Position numbers and translations under genes: made by a program
Source: CAVWCQ01 sp963753545
GTDB taxonomy: Bacteria > Chloroflexota > Anaerolineae > Aggregatilineales > Aggregatilineaceae
Length of the DNA stretch: 64,000 bases
Assembly: GCA_963753545.1 (NCBI GenBank)
Contig: CAVWCQ010000011.1
Span: 682,001 to 746,000, forward strand
Reading direction: 5' to 3'
Notes under the pieces: generated by a model
Seen by the model: the letters and a program-made list of their open reading frames with translations, nothing else
Told to the model about the DNA's origin: nothing
Databases searched by the model: none
Shown here: piece by piece, positions 1 to 7,914 of the stretch
Numbering within the stretch: position 1 is the first letter of the stretch
Layout: each line of letters opens with the position of its first letter

Positions 1-114
1 TTGGTTCCATGATTTGTTTTCCTTTTCTTGTTTACCGTGCTCCCAATTGAGCGCGGGACGATACGTGACTAACAACCTTAGGCTGCTTCGCGCTGCCTCT
101 GCTTCCATTCAGGC

Positions 115-969
115 TCAGTGCTGATGGTTTACTTCGCGCCCGTTTGGCTTCTCATTCGATTGGCTGATTGGAAAACTGCCTAACAGCAGAGTCGGACTGA
201 TGCCGTGCTCGGTAATGACAACCTTTGTGTTATCCCGCAGAGCGGTTTCGACCATCTCTAGCTGCTTGAGGGTCTGGGCGTTGCCGACAAAGTATTGATG
301 AGCGGCCTCATTCACCAGGCGGATGGCTTCCGCCTTGCCCTGAGCGACTTGAATCACGGCTTCACGCTCGCCCTCAGCCCGTTGGATAATCGCCAGTTTT
401 TGCTGTTGGGCCGCCTCGAACTCACCCGTCGCCAGCAGTTTCATCGAACGCCGCTCTTGTTCGGCGGTCTTCTGTTTATGCATGGCTTTTTTGATATCAT
501 CAGGTGGATCGATCAGGCGGATTTCCACTTTACTGACAGTTAGACCCCATTCGACAGCGAAGGTATTCAGGATCCGCTGCAAATTAGTGGCGATGGTTTC
601 ACGCGCTACCAGGCTCTCGTCCAGAGTCAGATCACCGAACTCCTGCCGCAGGTTGGTCATCGCCAGTTGGATGATCGCCCGCTTCCAATCGTCGATGTTG
701 TAGAATGTGCGCTTGATCGACTCTTCATCAATCGTAGGCCGTACCCACATAATGCCATCCACCTGGATTTCGACGTTATCTTTGGTGATCACTGGCTGAG
801 GGTGAATGTCCATCGTGTGTTCGCGAACATCGCGCACGCGGATAATGTGAATGAAAGGGACTTGAAATCCCAGGCCTGGCATCACAAATCGGTTGTACTT
901 CCCCAGCGTTTCCTGGATGCCCCGTTCGTAAGGGCGCAGGGTATAGACTGGACCATGTAATGTTCTCAC
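115..969 (-). CDS. SPFH/band-7 domain protein
   Basis: A 284-residue protein of the SPFH (stomatin/prohibitin/flotillin/HflK) family. Residues about 8-190 hold the band-7 fold, with the usual early run (ERGIQETLGKY, then PGLGFQVPF). A long Ala/Glu/Gln-rich helix at about 165-225 (AEQERR, GEREAVIQ, AQGKAEAIR) is typical of the coiled-coil tail. Family members scaffold membrane microdomains or regulate proteases. The usual N-terminal membrane anchor is missing here, so the protein may attach peripherally or through a partner. The GTG start at 969 has an AGGAG site 7 bases upstream. The next gene upstream on the same strand ends 24 bases away, so they probably form one transcript. Confidence 0.85.
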   Translation of the reverse strand: MRTLHGPVYTLRPYERGIQETLGKYNRFVMPGLGFQVPFIHIIRVRDVREHTMDIHPQPVITKDNVEIQVDGIMWVRPTIDEESIKRTFYNIDDWKRAIIQLAMTNLRQEFGDLTLDESLVARETIATNLQRILNTFAVEWGLTVSKVEIRLIDPPDDIKKAMHKQKTAEQERRSMKLLATGEFEAAQQQKLAIIQRAEGEREAVIQVAQGKAEAIRLVNEAAHQYFVGNAQTLKQLEMVETALRDNTKVVITEHGISPTLLLGSFPISQSNEKPNGREVNHQH

Positions 970-992
970 CGTATTCTCCTCTGCACTGCGGT

Positions 993-1376
993 TTACTCAC
1001 CCGCGCTTGAAAGTAATGTCCACTCAAAGATCAACTCTTGATTTTTGGGGAGTGGTGTTTGTTGCAGGAATTGCTCATACCCGGCGAGATTAATGCCGTG
1101 CAGTTCCCGTACCTGCTCCCGATACCAGCGATCAAAAGGAAGTTTAGAGGCAATGATCTGGCCCAGTGCCCGGTCTACATCGGGCGCTTCAAGGGTAGTC
1201 ACCGCCGCCGATCCAAAAACAGTTTCTACCAGCACTAACTGTTCACGGGTGATGCCCAACCGCCGGCGGGATGCTTCGTACATCTGCTGCCGAGAGCCGG
1301 ATAACTCCTGGCAAAAGCGCCGCCAGGCTTCCACCTTGCCAGCCACGATAGGGAATGTCAGAATAATGCCAGCCAT
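993..1376 (-). CDS. Small hypothetical protein (about 127 aa)
   Basis: Unrecognised. I place the start at the ATG at 1376, because a GGAGG site sits 9 bases upstream. An ATG at 1385 overlaps that site. The protein is soluble and mixed alpha/beta. An N-terminal strand-like segment (AGIILTFPIVAGKVEAW) and the overall size resemble small ferredoxin-fold or dabb-like proteins, but no catalytic motif is visible. It lies between a 68-residue orphan and the SPFH gene on the same strand, so the three may be co-transcribed. Confidence 0.6.
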   Translation of the reverse strand: MAGIILTFPIVAGKVEAWRRFCQELSGSRQQMYEASRRRLGITREQLVLVETVFGSAAVTTLEAPDVDRALGQIIASKLPFDRWYREQVRELHGINLAGYEQFLQQTPLPKNQELIFEWTLLSSAGE

Positions 1377-1440
1377 CAGGGGCATCCTCCAGAATATTTC
1401 TATTGCTCATGCAACGTTTGAGCGTACTATCTGCGATACA

Positions 1441-1647
1441 TTACTGCGTCCATTGAAGGTCGCGCTCCATAATGACCAGTGCCTTCTCTTCTGTGATGCG
1501 CCCGTTCACAACATCTACAATCCAGGGCAGCACTGCCCGTTCGTCCATGCAATAAGCCAATACCACCGTTCGAGCCTCCCGAATTTTGCCGGACTGCTTG
1601 CCAATCGCAATCCAGTCATGCAGTCGTAAATTTTGATCAGCATTCAT
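1441..1647 (-). CDS. Small hypothetical protein (68 aa)
   Basis: Unrecognised 68-residue protein with no signal peptide or membrane segment. It starts at the ATG at 1647 with a good AAGGAAC ribosome site 5 bases upstream, which is the main support for it being real. It would be the first gene of a minus-strand unit leading to the SPFH protein. It diverges from the BTAD regulator across about 160 bases. Confidence 0.5.
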   Translation of the reverse strand: MNADQNLRLHDWIAIGKQSGKIREARTVVLAYCMDERAVLPWIVDVVNGRITEEKALVIMERDLQWTQ

Positions 1648-1808
1648 AACAGGTTCCTTTCGCGCTGGACGGAGATATCAGTCAATGGTTCTGTCTGTAT
1701 TCGGCAAAATTAGTTCGGTCTATGCCCGGCTTATCTCAAGGATGTTCTTAAGCCTTATAATCAAGCATAAAGAAGGTGAGTCTCAAAAACGTCACAAGGA
1801 ATGTGCTA

Positions 1809-2726
1809 GTGTCTAACGGTGTACAACCATTACATCTCCATTTACTGGGACCACCAGAAGTGCGCCTTGGTGAAATGCTGCTGACATTTCCCACGCGCAA
1901 GACGCTGGCGCTGTTGATCTACCTGGCGCTTGAGGGTGGATCTCAACCGCGCGAGCACCTGGCTGCCCTGCTCTGGCCGGAATCAAACCCGGAGCGCAGC
2001 TATGCCTCGCTCCGCAACACCCTCGGCCACCTGCAAACGGCACTAAGTCCAGCCCAGACCTTGTACCTTTCCGTTACGCATCATACGCTTGCGCTGAATC
2101 CAGACGCCGATATAGACCTGGATCTGCACACGGTGGAACGCGCCTATACTCTCGCCCGCGCCGACCGCTCGAACCGGGTGCCTCCAGAAAATTCAGCCAG
2201 CCTGCCCCTCTTGCAATCAGCCGCGGCCTGCCATCGTGGCGATTTTCTCACGGGATTTTCCCTCGGCGATGCGCCGGAATTTGACGATTGGTCGGTTACC
2301 CAGGGTGAAATCTGGCGACGACGTTTGGGCCTGATCTTCGACCGGTTGTCCGAAATCCAGTTTGCCAGCGGCGATTTTGCCAGCGCGGCTGAGACCGCCT
2401 CCCACTGGATCACCCTTGATGCGCTGAACGAAGTCGCCTATCGCCGCAAAATGCGCGCTCACTTCGCGGCAGGCGAGCGAGGGCAGGCGTTGGAGACCTA
2501 TGATGCCTGTCGCGCCATGCTGGCAAGTGAGTTGAGTGTGGAGCCAGAGCCAGATACCGAGGCGCTGGCGGCACGCATTCGCAGCCAACACCCCGCTCAG
2601 GCTCTGCGCTCCAATCAGATACCCCTGTTTCTTTTCTGGAAAACCTGTTTGCCGGGCGTATCGCCGAGCATCACACGCTGGTTGAGCACTATGAGCGTGC
2701 CGTCGCTGGTCAGCCCCAGGTTGTGA
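1809..2726 (+). CDS. BTAD-type transcriptional regulator, N-terminal part (frameshifted)
   Basis: N-terminal half of a SARP/AfsR-like regulator. Residues near 10-95 form a winged-helix DNA-binding domain (LHLLGPPEVRLG, then PRKTLALLIYLAL-like helices and LLWPESNPERSYASLRNTL). A bacterial transcriptional activation (BTAD) TPR-like domain follows to about residue 270 (CHRGDFLTGF, GERGQALETYDACR, LSVEPEPDTEAL). After that the frame turns to nonsense. The next frame continues as a family-typical linker (FAGRIAEHHTLVEHYER) and ATPase, so one base appears lost near 2600-2640. The start is uncertain: GTG 1776 is possible, but AAGGA at 1796-1800 fits GTG 1809 better. A TATAAT lies at 1756-1761. Confidence 0.75.
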   Translation: MSNGVQPLHLHLLGPPEVRLGEMLLTFPTRKTLALLIYLALEGGSQPREHLAALLWPESNPERSYASLRNTLGHLQTALSPAQTLYLSVTHHTLALNPDADIDLDLHTVERAYTLARADRSNRVPPENSASLPLLQSAAACHRGDFLTGFSLGDAPEFDDWSVTQGEIWRRRLGLIFDRLSEIQFASGDFASAAETASHWITLDALNEVAYRRKMRAHFAAGERGQALETYDACRAMLASELSVEPEPDTEALAARIRSQHPAQALRSNQIPLFLFWKTCLPGVSPSITRWLSTMSVPSLVSPRL

Positions 2727-4135
2727 TCCTGCGTGGCGAGGCTGGGATCGGCAAAACTCGTCTCGCCAGAGCGTTCCTGGCCTGGGCCAGTGCGCAAGGG
2801 ACAGAAGTGTTACAGGGTGGTGCGTTTGAGAGTGGCAGCCATATGCCGTTTTTACCACTGGTGGAAGCACTCCGGTTGTGGCTCAATCGCGAAACCGTGC
2901 CGAAGGATTTGCTAGGAGAAGCGTGGCTATCTCTACTGAGTCAGCTTTTGCCGGAATTGTATGAGCGCTATCCTGAACTGCCGCGAGTAGGAGCGAAAAC
3001 AGACCGGACCAAGCTCTTCGAATCATTCGTGCGCTTAACACTGGCCCTGGCCCATCGGGTGCCGCTGGTACTGTTTGTGGATGATATGCAGTGGGCGGAC
3101 AGCGCGACGTTGGACCTGCTCCAGTACGCCATCCGGCGCTGGCGGGAAAGTGCTGCGCGGATCGTGTTGCTGGTCAGCCTGCGATCTGAAGCCTTGCTCC
3201 CGATGACTCAGCCCTCACAAACGGGTCTTATCGAGTGGCTGGAGCAGGTAGGGCGTGAGTTAACGCCCTATCATCTCGAGTTGGAGCCGTTAGGTGAATC
3301 CGATACCGTGCGGATGGTCCTTTCTATCCTGTCTCCACCCGCTGCCGATTTTGCCGAGTGGGTGTTCCACGAAACGCGCGGGCAGCCGTTTTACTTAATG
3401 GAGACGTTGAAGGATTTGCTTGAACGTGGCGCACTCCACCCAAAACGGCAAGCAGACAGGATATGGGCCTTTGAGATTGACGCCGAACATGATCTGGGGA
3501 AAGCGGTTCGTGTCCCGTCCACCGTGCGGGCTGTGATCCGGTCTCGCTTGCATCGCCTCAGTCCTAACGCATTTACCCTGCTGGCCGCTGGATCTGTTCT
3601 AGAGCAAGGGATCACCTTCGAACGACTGTGCAACATCTCCAACGTGGCAGAAGATATGGGATTGCCTGCTCTGGACGAGTTGATCAGTAGTCGCCTCTTA
3701 TTGGAAGGGACTCGTCCTGATACTGCCAGCATCTATGCCTTCGCAAACGACATGATCCGTGATGTTGTTTATACCGAAGCCGGAGACGCGCGGCGGCGGC
3801 TTTTCCACAGGCGCGCGTTGAGTGCCCTCGAATCGACCAAAGAATCAGCGGCTGTACTGGCCTATCACGCTCTAGCAGCTGGAGTGGCAGAGGCTGCTTT
3901 CCACCACAGCCTGTCGGCAGGACAAGAAGCGCTGCGCCTCGCTGCCATCAACGACGCTATCGTTCATTTCGAGAAGGCGCGTCAACTGGTCCAGGAGGGG
4001 TCTTTTGTCGGCAAGGAGTTCGAGGCGTACAAACGCGATTTGTATGTGCAGTTGGGCCGAGCTTACGAGCTGAATGATCAGCCCGAGCAGGCGTTAGCCG
4101 TTTGTGCCGAATTGGAACGTTTGGGACTGAAATAA
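2640..4135 (+). CDS. BTAD-regulator ATPase part (continuation after frameshift)
   Basis: C-terminal half of the same regulator. It holds a STAND-like AAA ATPase with Walker A GEAGIGKT, Walker B-like LVLFVDDMQWAD and an arginine-rich sensor region, then about 130 residues of helices that look like the first TPR units. Members of this family usually carry several hundred residues of TPR after the ATPase. Here the protein stops soon after the first repeats, right where the AT-rich accessory stretch begins, so the tail may have been lost. The reading frame is open back to about 2582, and the first usable start after the junction is GTG 2723. I treat it as one gene with the upstream part. Confidence 0.75.
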
Positions 4136-4316
4136 TCCTGACCAAACAAATGAACATGCGATTCAGGTGCGACAAACACATATTCCACCGCAGTCCCTAA
4201 CCTCTCATCAACAACCCGTACTACCCTAACTATTGCTGAACGTGCCTGTCGATACCTTCTGACCGCATGCCCGTGAACGCAAACTAAACTGAAATGCACC
4301 ATGATCAGCTACTCGG
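4136..4316. other. Intergenic, no gene seen
   Basis: About 180 bases between the truncated regulator and the promoter at 4317. I see no credible reading frame, terminator or RNA. It marks the left edge of an accessory stretch that runs to about 6.8 kb. Confidence 0.5.
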
Positions 4317-4345
4317 TTGACAAGATGCTGTATAGAGGATATAAT
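4317..4345 (+). promoter_or_regulatory. Consensus sigma70 promoter
   Basis: TTGACA at 4317-4322 and TATAAT at 4340-4345 with a 17-base spacer. Both boxes match the sigma70 consensus at every position. Transcription would start near 4352 and run to the small genes at 4559 and 5036, with a leader of about 200 bases. The -10 box lies inside a palindrome, which suggests repression. Confidence 0.75.
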
Positions 4346-4369
4346 GAAATTATATCGTTAATAATAACG
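4338..4369. promoter_or_regulatory. Two abutting palindromes over the -10 box (candidate operator)
   Basis: GATATAAT-GAA-ATTATATC (4338-4356) is a perfect 8-base inverted repeat. CGTTA-ATAA-TAACG (4356-4369) follows directly. The first covers the -10 box of the promoter and the second covers the likely start point. This layout fits a repressor site, but no regulator is identified nearby. Confidence 0.5.
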
Positions 4370-4558
4370 TAAAAATATATCAAATAACAATTATTGGTCG
4401 TTTTATCCCCCACCTGCTTTTACGCTGGGACTTTTTTCCACTATCAACCACCCTTTGTGAGCGCTCGCCCTGGAAAACTTCGTGCGCCGATATATTTAGA
4501 ATGCCGTGATCCTGTCGATATCTAACACTCCCCATTCAAAGAGGGATAGATCTGCTTT

Positions 4559-5020
4559 TTGACCTCAGTTGAAAAGTGGATAGTAAGAAGAGTATTAGAA
4601 ATGCAAAATACAATACCATCTGTTAATGAACTAGAACAGCGATCAGATGACAATCGGCAACACTGGTCATCTTCATCCCAAACCTATACCCCGGTCAATG
4701 TGTTGTTGGAATATCTGACTGATGGCTGGGTTATCAATTCTGTCGTCGGTCGGGAAGCGTGCTGGCGCGGTGGGGGACGTCACATTACCATCTATCATTT
4801 TGAGCTAACAAAGAATAATCAGGCGGTGGCGATGCCAGTTCTTGGTAATCCTATCGTGCGCCGTTTGGTCGGCCAGCAACAACTTCGCGTTGTGCAGCGT
4901 GATCTCTACAGCGTGTGGATGTTAGAAGCGAGCACGCGCTTGGCGTTTTTGCGCCCACGACCGATCCATTCTGCTATGAACAAGGCAAAGCTCGTACTCT
5001 CATCGGAAGCGCATGCTTAA
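4559..5020 (+). CDS. Orphan hypothetical protein
   Basis: Unrecognised protein of 139-153 residues. It starts at TTG 4559 or, more likely, ATG 4601. There are no membrane segments. The centre (GWVINSVVGREACW, then RHITIYHFEL) looks like a small beta-rich fold with a tryptophan/glycine-rich turn, and the C-terminus is basic. A consensus promoter lies about 210 bases upstream and the 61-residue gene follows after 15 bases, so the two likely form an operon. Codon use and flanking AT-richness differ from the neighbouring housekeeping genes, which fits a transferred or fast-evolving locus. Confidence 0.55.
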   Translation: MTSVEKWIVRRVLEMQNTIPSVNELEQRSDDNRQHWSSSSQTYTPVNVLLEYLTDGWVINSVVGREACWRGGGRHITIYHFELTKNNQAVAMPVLGNPIVRRLVGQQQLRVVQRDLYSVWMLEASTRLAFLRPRPIHSAMNKAKLVLSSEAHA

Positions 5021-5035
5021 TTCTAGAGGCAAAAC

Positions 5036-5221
5036 ATGACAAAAAAAGTGTACTTTTTTGGTCCCCGTAGTCTTGATCAGGCACAACAACATATTCAGCA
5101 ACATCCCGGGGGAAATCTGGTTCTACTTAAAGCCCCAGATCGGCGGATTGCGGTATGTGGAGTAACCCAAGCAGCAGAACTCAAAGCACAGGGTTTTACA
5201 TCCATTGATGCAGAGAAATAG
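5036..5221 (+). CDS. Small orphan protein (61 aa)
   Basis: A 61-residue protein with no known family. It starts at ATG 5036 with an AGAGG site 6 bases upstream. It is mixed alpha/beta (KKVYFFGPRSLDQAQQHI, then LVLLKAPDRRIAVCGV). It lies 15 bases after the preceding orphan, and a strong hairpin follows its stop by 74 bases. The pair therefore looks like a short operon with its own promoter and terminator. Confidence 0.6.
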   Translation: MTKKVYFFGPRSLDQAQQHIQQHPGGNLVLLKAPDRRIAVCGVTQAAELKAQGFTSIDAEK

Positions 5222-5294
5222 ACACTAATTGAGCTTACAGTCAATCACGCAGTTATATCAAATGATCGTAATTCAGTGGAATCCTTAATGGGTT

Positions 5295-5325
5295 AACACA
5301 GGGGCTAGCTAGCAGCCCCTGTGTT
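5295..5325 (+). terminator. Perfect 12-bp hairpin after the orphan operon
   Basis: AACACAGGGGCT at 5295-5306 pairs exactly with AGCCCCTGTGTT at 5314-5325 across a 7-base loop. It lies just after the two small plus-strand genes. The T-run is short, so it is either a weak terminator or an mRNA-stabilising hairpin. Confidence 0.6.
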
Positions 5326-5492
5326 CTTCAAAGCCTGATGTATCAATTTTAGGTGCCGATCTCACGCAGCGACAATAGAGAGGCGCTTTATTGCTAAGGC
5401 ATGTAACTATCTTTTTCATCCTCTAACAATTTCTCTCTAGCTCCAACCTTACTCAAACGCATCTGAGAGAAAATGATACAAGGATCCCTACC

Positions 5493-5720
5493 ATGTCCCG
5501 ACGCACGCGAACGGGATGGAACGTTTTTAAGGCACTGGATCGTCGTAATGCGGCAACCAGTGCTGCGGCCTACACACTTTTTTGAGACTACGCACTCTAT
5601 CAAATCGCTCTCTAAGAGGGCAGCGCCGATTTAAGACCCACTACATACGGATACGATGCCAGCGAAATATATTGGCTGTTGAATGGTGTGGATTATTACA
5701 GCACCAGGGTGCAACCATAA
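5493..5720 (+). pseudogene. Possible small gene broken by two compensating frameshifts
   Basis: ATG 5493 has an AAGGA site upstream and opens a 30-codon frame (TRTGWNVFKALDRRNAATS) that ends at a TGA inside a run of six T. Removing one T continues it as LFETTHSIKSLSKRAAP. A second shift near 5625 gives DLRPTTYGYDASEIYWLLNG and a stop at 5718-5720. The repaired 75-residue product reads like a real soluble protein, but I do not recognise it. It could be a decayed gene or a sequencing problem. Confidence 0.35.
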
Positions 5721-5814
5721 AGCTGTTTTCCCAAATTGGAATGTCTTATTGGGCTTCCAAGTTAGCCATTGAGCATCTCTCCCAATTTGAAAGCTATCTA
5801 TTAAGGACAACAAA

Positions 5815-6036
5815 GTGAAAACACAACATGAAAAACTGAAATATCAGATTCTTGCTCTCGTCAAACGAAGCGGGCTTCCCGTTCATACCCAATACATTAT
5901 CGATCGTATCACGCTACCCAAACGCATTGACCTGAACAATTTGCTAGAAGAACTAGTAACAGAAAGACGACTGCGAAGATCTTATACGTTATTGGATAAC
6001 GGCGATCCAGACTGTATGTATGATCTGATCTCTTGA
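5815..6036 (+). CDS. Small helical protein (73 aa)
   Basis: A 73-residue protein starting at GTG 5815 with AAGGA about 9 bases upstream. It has a helix-turn-helix feel: an amphipathic first helix (KLKYQILALVKRSGLPV), then YIIDRITLPKRIDLNNLLEE and a strand-like tail. It might be a small winged-helix regulator. The family is not recognised. It lies within the accessory stretch, upstream of and convergent with the truncated parA. Confidence 0.5.
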   Translation: MKTQHEKLKYQILALVKRSGLPVHTQYIIDRITLPKRIDLNNLLEELVTERRLRRSYTLLDNGDPDCMYDLIS

Positions 6037-6100
6037 TCGCTCCTGTTGAGCAAACTAATTGTAAGTGCATGTTTGATCAGTCAGGCGGCGTGAGTGAGCT

Positions 6101-6186
6101 TTACCCCGTCGAGTGGAGAGAAAAGTTGTCCTGGTAAAACTGCTGTTCAAACTGGTTAGGGGGGAGATAACCGAGGGCAGAATGCT
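6101..6186 (-). mobile_element. IS3-type transposase C-terminal remnant
   Basis: Read on the minus strand, the 26 codons before the TAA at 6101-6103 give SALGYLPPNQFEQQFYQ and a short tail. This closely resembles the end of IS3-family (IS150-like) integrase-core transposases, whose last domain contains HSALGYLxPxxFE. Nothing of the catalytic DDE core remains. The remnant begins exactly where the truncated parA loses its own sequence, so the two form a chimeric junction near 6184. Identification rests on a short motif. Confidence 0.5.
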
Positions 6187-6485
6187 GGCAGGATATGCAG
6201 GTTCTCATCCCAGATACTCGGCACAATGCAGTTGAGCAGCACTTGCGGAGCTGACGAACGCTCAGCCATCAGCACGGTATACAGGCTGTCGTCGGCTCCG
6301 TAGTCATTCCGACCCGTTGTGACGAGAGTTGCGTGTCCCTGGCTGTCCGTGTCGATGAGCAACACACGGCAGTTCGCTGCGCCGATCTGGTGGAAAACTC
6401 CAGCCAGCCCGAACGCGATATTGGTGGCGGATGTCGATTTACCGACACCCCCTTTGTGATTGGTGAGTACAAATATGCGGGTCAT
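6156..6485 (-). pseudogene. Truncated ParA/Soj-like partition ATPase
   Basis: The start at ATG 6485 has an AAGGGAAAGG site. The protein opens MTRIFVLTNHKGGVGKST, the deviant Walker A of ParA/MinD ATPases, and keeps the next motif LLIDTDSQGHATL. It then runs as far as NLHILPA, which in intact ParA proteins leads into the second half. Here the last 7 residues come from the IS3 remnant in another frame. At 110 residues it is less than half of the usual 250 or more and lacks the later ATPase motifs, so it should be inactive. No parB is seen nearby. Confidence 0.75.
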
Positions 6486-6536
6486 TGCCTTTCCCTTTTC
6501 ACTCAGAAAACTTGAACGATTTCGCTGTGCTGGCAA

Positions 6537-6772
6537 GGACTCCGCAGAAGTGTGTTACACTGTTTTTGGAAGTCTTGCTGGCGAGTGCAGCGAGCCTTCA
6601 AGGTGGTTGGGGGAGGGCTGACCTCCTCCCAGTCACCGAAAAGCCACAATTTGGACTTGATCTGTGAATCGCTCGATAAATGAGCGTTGGGGAAAAGACA
6701 CGACGAAGAAACTTATAGCTGGAGTTGTTGCGAATAGGTGTTCGGATTTACTTCCACGATGGACGCCACAAT
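6537..6772. other. Intergenic with several hairpins, no gene seen
   Basis: About 235 bases between parA and the terminator at 6773. Short hairpins are visible, for example GGAGG/CCTCC near 6610-6630 and CGCTC/GAGCG near 6670-6686. The plus-strand terminator that follows has no plus-strand gene in front of it. A small transcript from within this stretch is possible but not shown. Confidence 0.4.
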
Positions 6773-6798
6773 AAAACCAGCCGCACGGCTGGTTTTTT
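6773..6798 (+). terminator. Rho-independent terminator
   Basis: AAAACCAGCCG at 6773-6783 pairs with CGGCTGGTTTT from 6786 across a 2-base gap, followed by further T residues. The direction fits the plus strand, although the nearest complete plus-strand gene ends at 6036. Confidence 0.75.
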
Positions 6799-6855
6799 GT
6801 TTTCCGGCTAAAATCAGCACTAAACGATCAACCGCCCTTACCCGGAGAGCCGTAT

Positions 6856-7359
6856 ATGGACAAAAGCGCCTTTATCGACCTGTATGACTACAACTTTTGG
6901 GCCGATCGCAAGCTGCTGGACTGCGTGATGGCTTTGACCGAAGAGCAGTATCGCCAGGACATCGATTTTTCATCGGGGCCGATCTTTGTGCATGTCGTCC
7001 ATACGATGGGCGTTGAGCACTGGTGGATTCACTTTTTGAAAACCGGGGAACTGGACTTTTTTGAGGAGAAGGATTACCGCCTCCCCCGTGAAGCCCTTCG
7101 CCCGAAGTGGGACGACGTTGAGCGCGAGGTCAAATCTTACCTGGAAACGCTGACACCGACGGAGTTAGAGCGGCTGGTCAAACCGCCATTTTGGGACGAA
7201 AACCGCGCGCCAGTCAGGGTCTGGCAGGCGCTGCTGCAAGTCGCCAACCACAGCACCGATCATCGCTCCCAGGCGATGGCGATGATGCACACTAAGTTCG
7301 GCGCACCCACCTTCGAGCAGGATTATCTAGACTACCTGGAAGAAAAAGGGGCGAAGTAA
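6856..7359 (+). CDS. DinB-family protein
   Basis: A 167-residue four-helix DinB/YfiT-like protein. The three metal-binding histidines fit VVHTMGVEHWW (two candidates) and NHSTDHRSQ. Members bind a divalent metal, and many act as thiol transferases or have unknown roles. The ATG at 6856 follows a GGAGAG site. It is transcribed towards the thioesterase gene, and a shared bidirectional hairpin lies between them. Confidence 0.8.
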   Translation: MDKSAFIDLYDYNFWADRKLLDCVMALTEEQYRQDIDFSSGPIFVHVVHTMGVEHWWIHFLKTGELDFFEEKDYRLPREALRPKWDDVEREVKSYLETLTPTELERLVKPPFWDENRAPVRVWQALLQVANHSTDHRSQAMAMMHTKFGAPTFEQDYLDYLEEKGAK

Positions 7360-7360
7360 G

Positions 7361-7402
7361 CAGAGGCGGCTGTGCAACCTTCGGTTGCCTGGGCCGCCTC
7401 TG
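7361..7402. terminator. Bidirectional terminator
   Basis: CAGAGGCGGC (7361-7370) pairs with GCCGCCTCTG (7393-7402). The loop carries a second stem, GCAACC/GGTTGC. It sits between the convergent DinB and thioesterase genes. Confidence 0.75.
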
Positions 7403-7406
7403 GATT

Positions 7407-7904
7407 TCAGGGTTTCATGACGCCGCAGGCGGGCGCTTCCCAATCGAGTATGCTGTGTTTCGCCAGCAGCGCATCAATGCGTTGAGCGACTTCAGCAGGA
7501 TAAGGAGCCGTCCGCCGCACGGTCAGGTCAGCAAACGAGTTCATACACTCGAAGATCGAGGCCAGCGTACCACGCGTCTCATTGATCATAAACATCATGT
7601 AATGCATCCGCTTCGGCGTGCGGCCCAACACGCGCACGTAAACCGCCACCGTATCCCCGATATGCACCTCATTCAGATAGTGAATGTGATGTTCCAGGTC
7701 GAAGCCGCCAGTACCATGAGCCTTCTGGTATTCTGGCGTCAGACCCAGGTCCGCGACAAACGGATATCCCGCGTCATCGAAGACCGCCAGATACCACCGG
7801 ATATTCATGTGCCCGTTCTCGTCCTCATATAACGGCGGGATCGTCACGCGGTAGACAGGTCCTAGCGCCGTTATTTTCTCAACCGGAATCGCGGGTGGTT
7901 TCAT
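7407..7904 (-). CDS. Hot-dog fold acyl-CoA thioesterase
   Basis: A 165-residue protein with the 4HBT hot-dog signature near residue 27 (DENGHMNIRWYL, matching the D-x-x-G-H-M/V-N-x-x-x-Y motif). It then has the central helix and strands (FDLEHHIHYLNEVHIGDTV). It probably hydrolyses acyl-CoA or hydroxybenzoyl-CoA-type thioesters in the cytoplasm. The substrate is not readable from the sequence. It lies 10 bases downstream of the true stop of the membrane-anchored gene that precedes it, so the two may share a transcript. Confidence 0.8.
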   Translation of the reverse strand: MKPPAIPVEKITALGPVYRVTIPPLYEDENGHMNIRWYLAVFDDAGYPFVADLGLTPEYQKAHGTGGFDLEHHIHYLNEVHIGDTVAVYVRVLGRTPKRMHYMMFMINETRGTLASIFECMNSFADLTVRRTAPYPAEVAQRIDALLAKHSILDWEAPACGVMKP

Positions 7905-7914
7905 CGCCTGATCC

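Noticed and set aside
4136..4316. Continuation of the BTAD regulator's TPR domain in another frame
   Set aside because: All three plus-strand frames are stop-rich, and no TPR pattern is visible.
5394..5603. Minus-strand 69-codon frame
   Set aside because: No ribosome site and it overlaps the better-supported broken gene at 5493.
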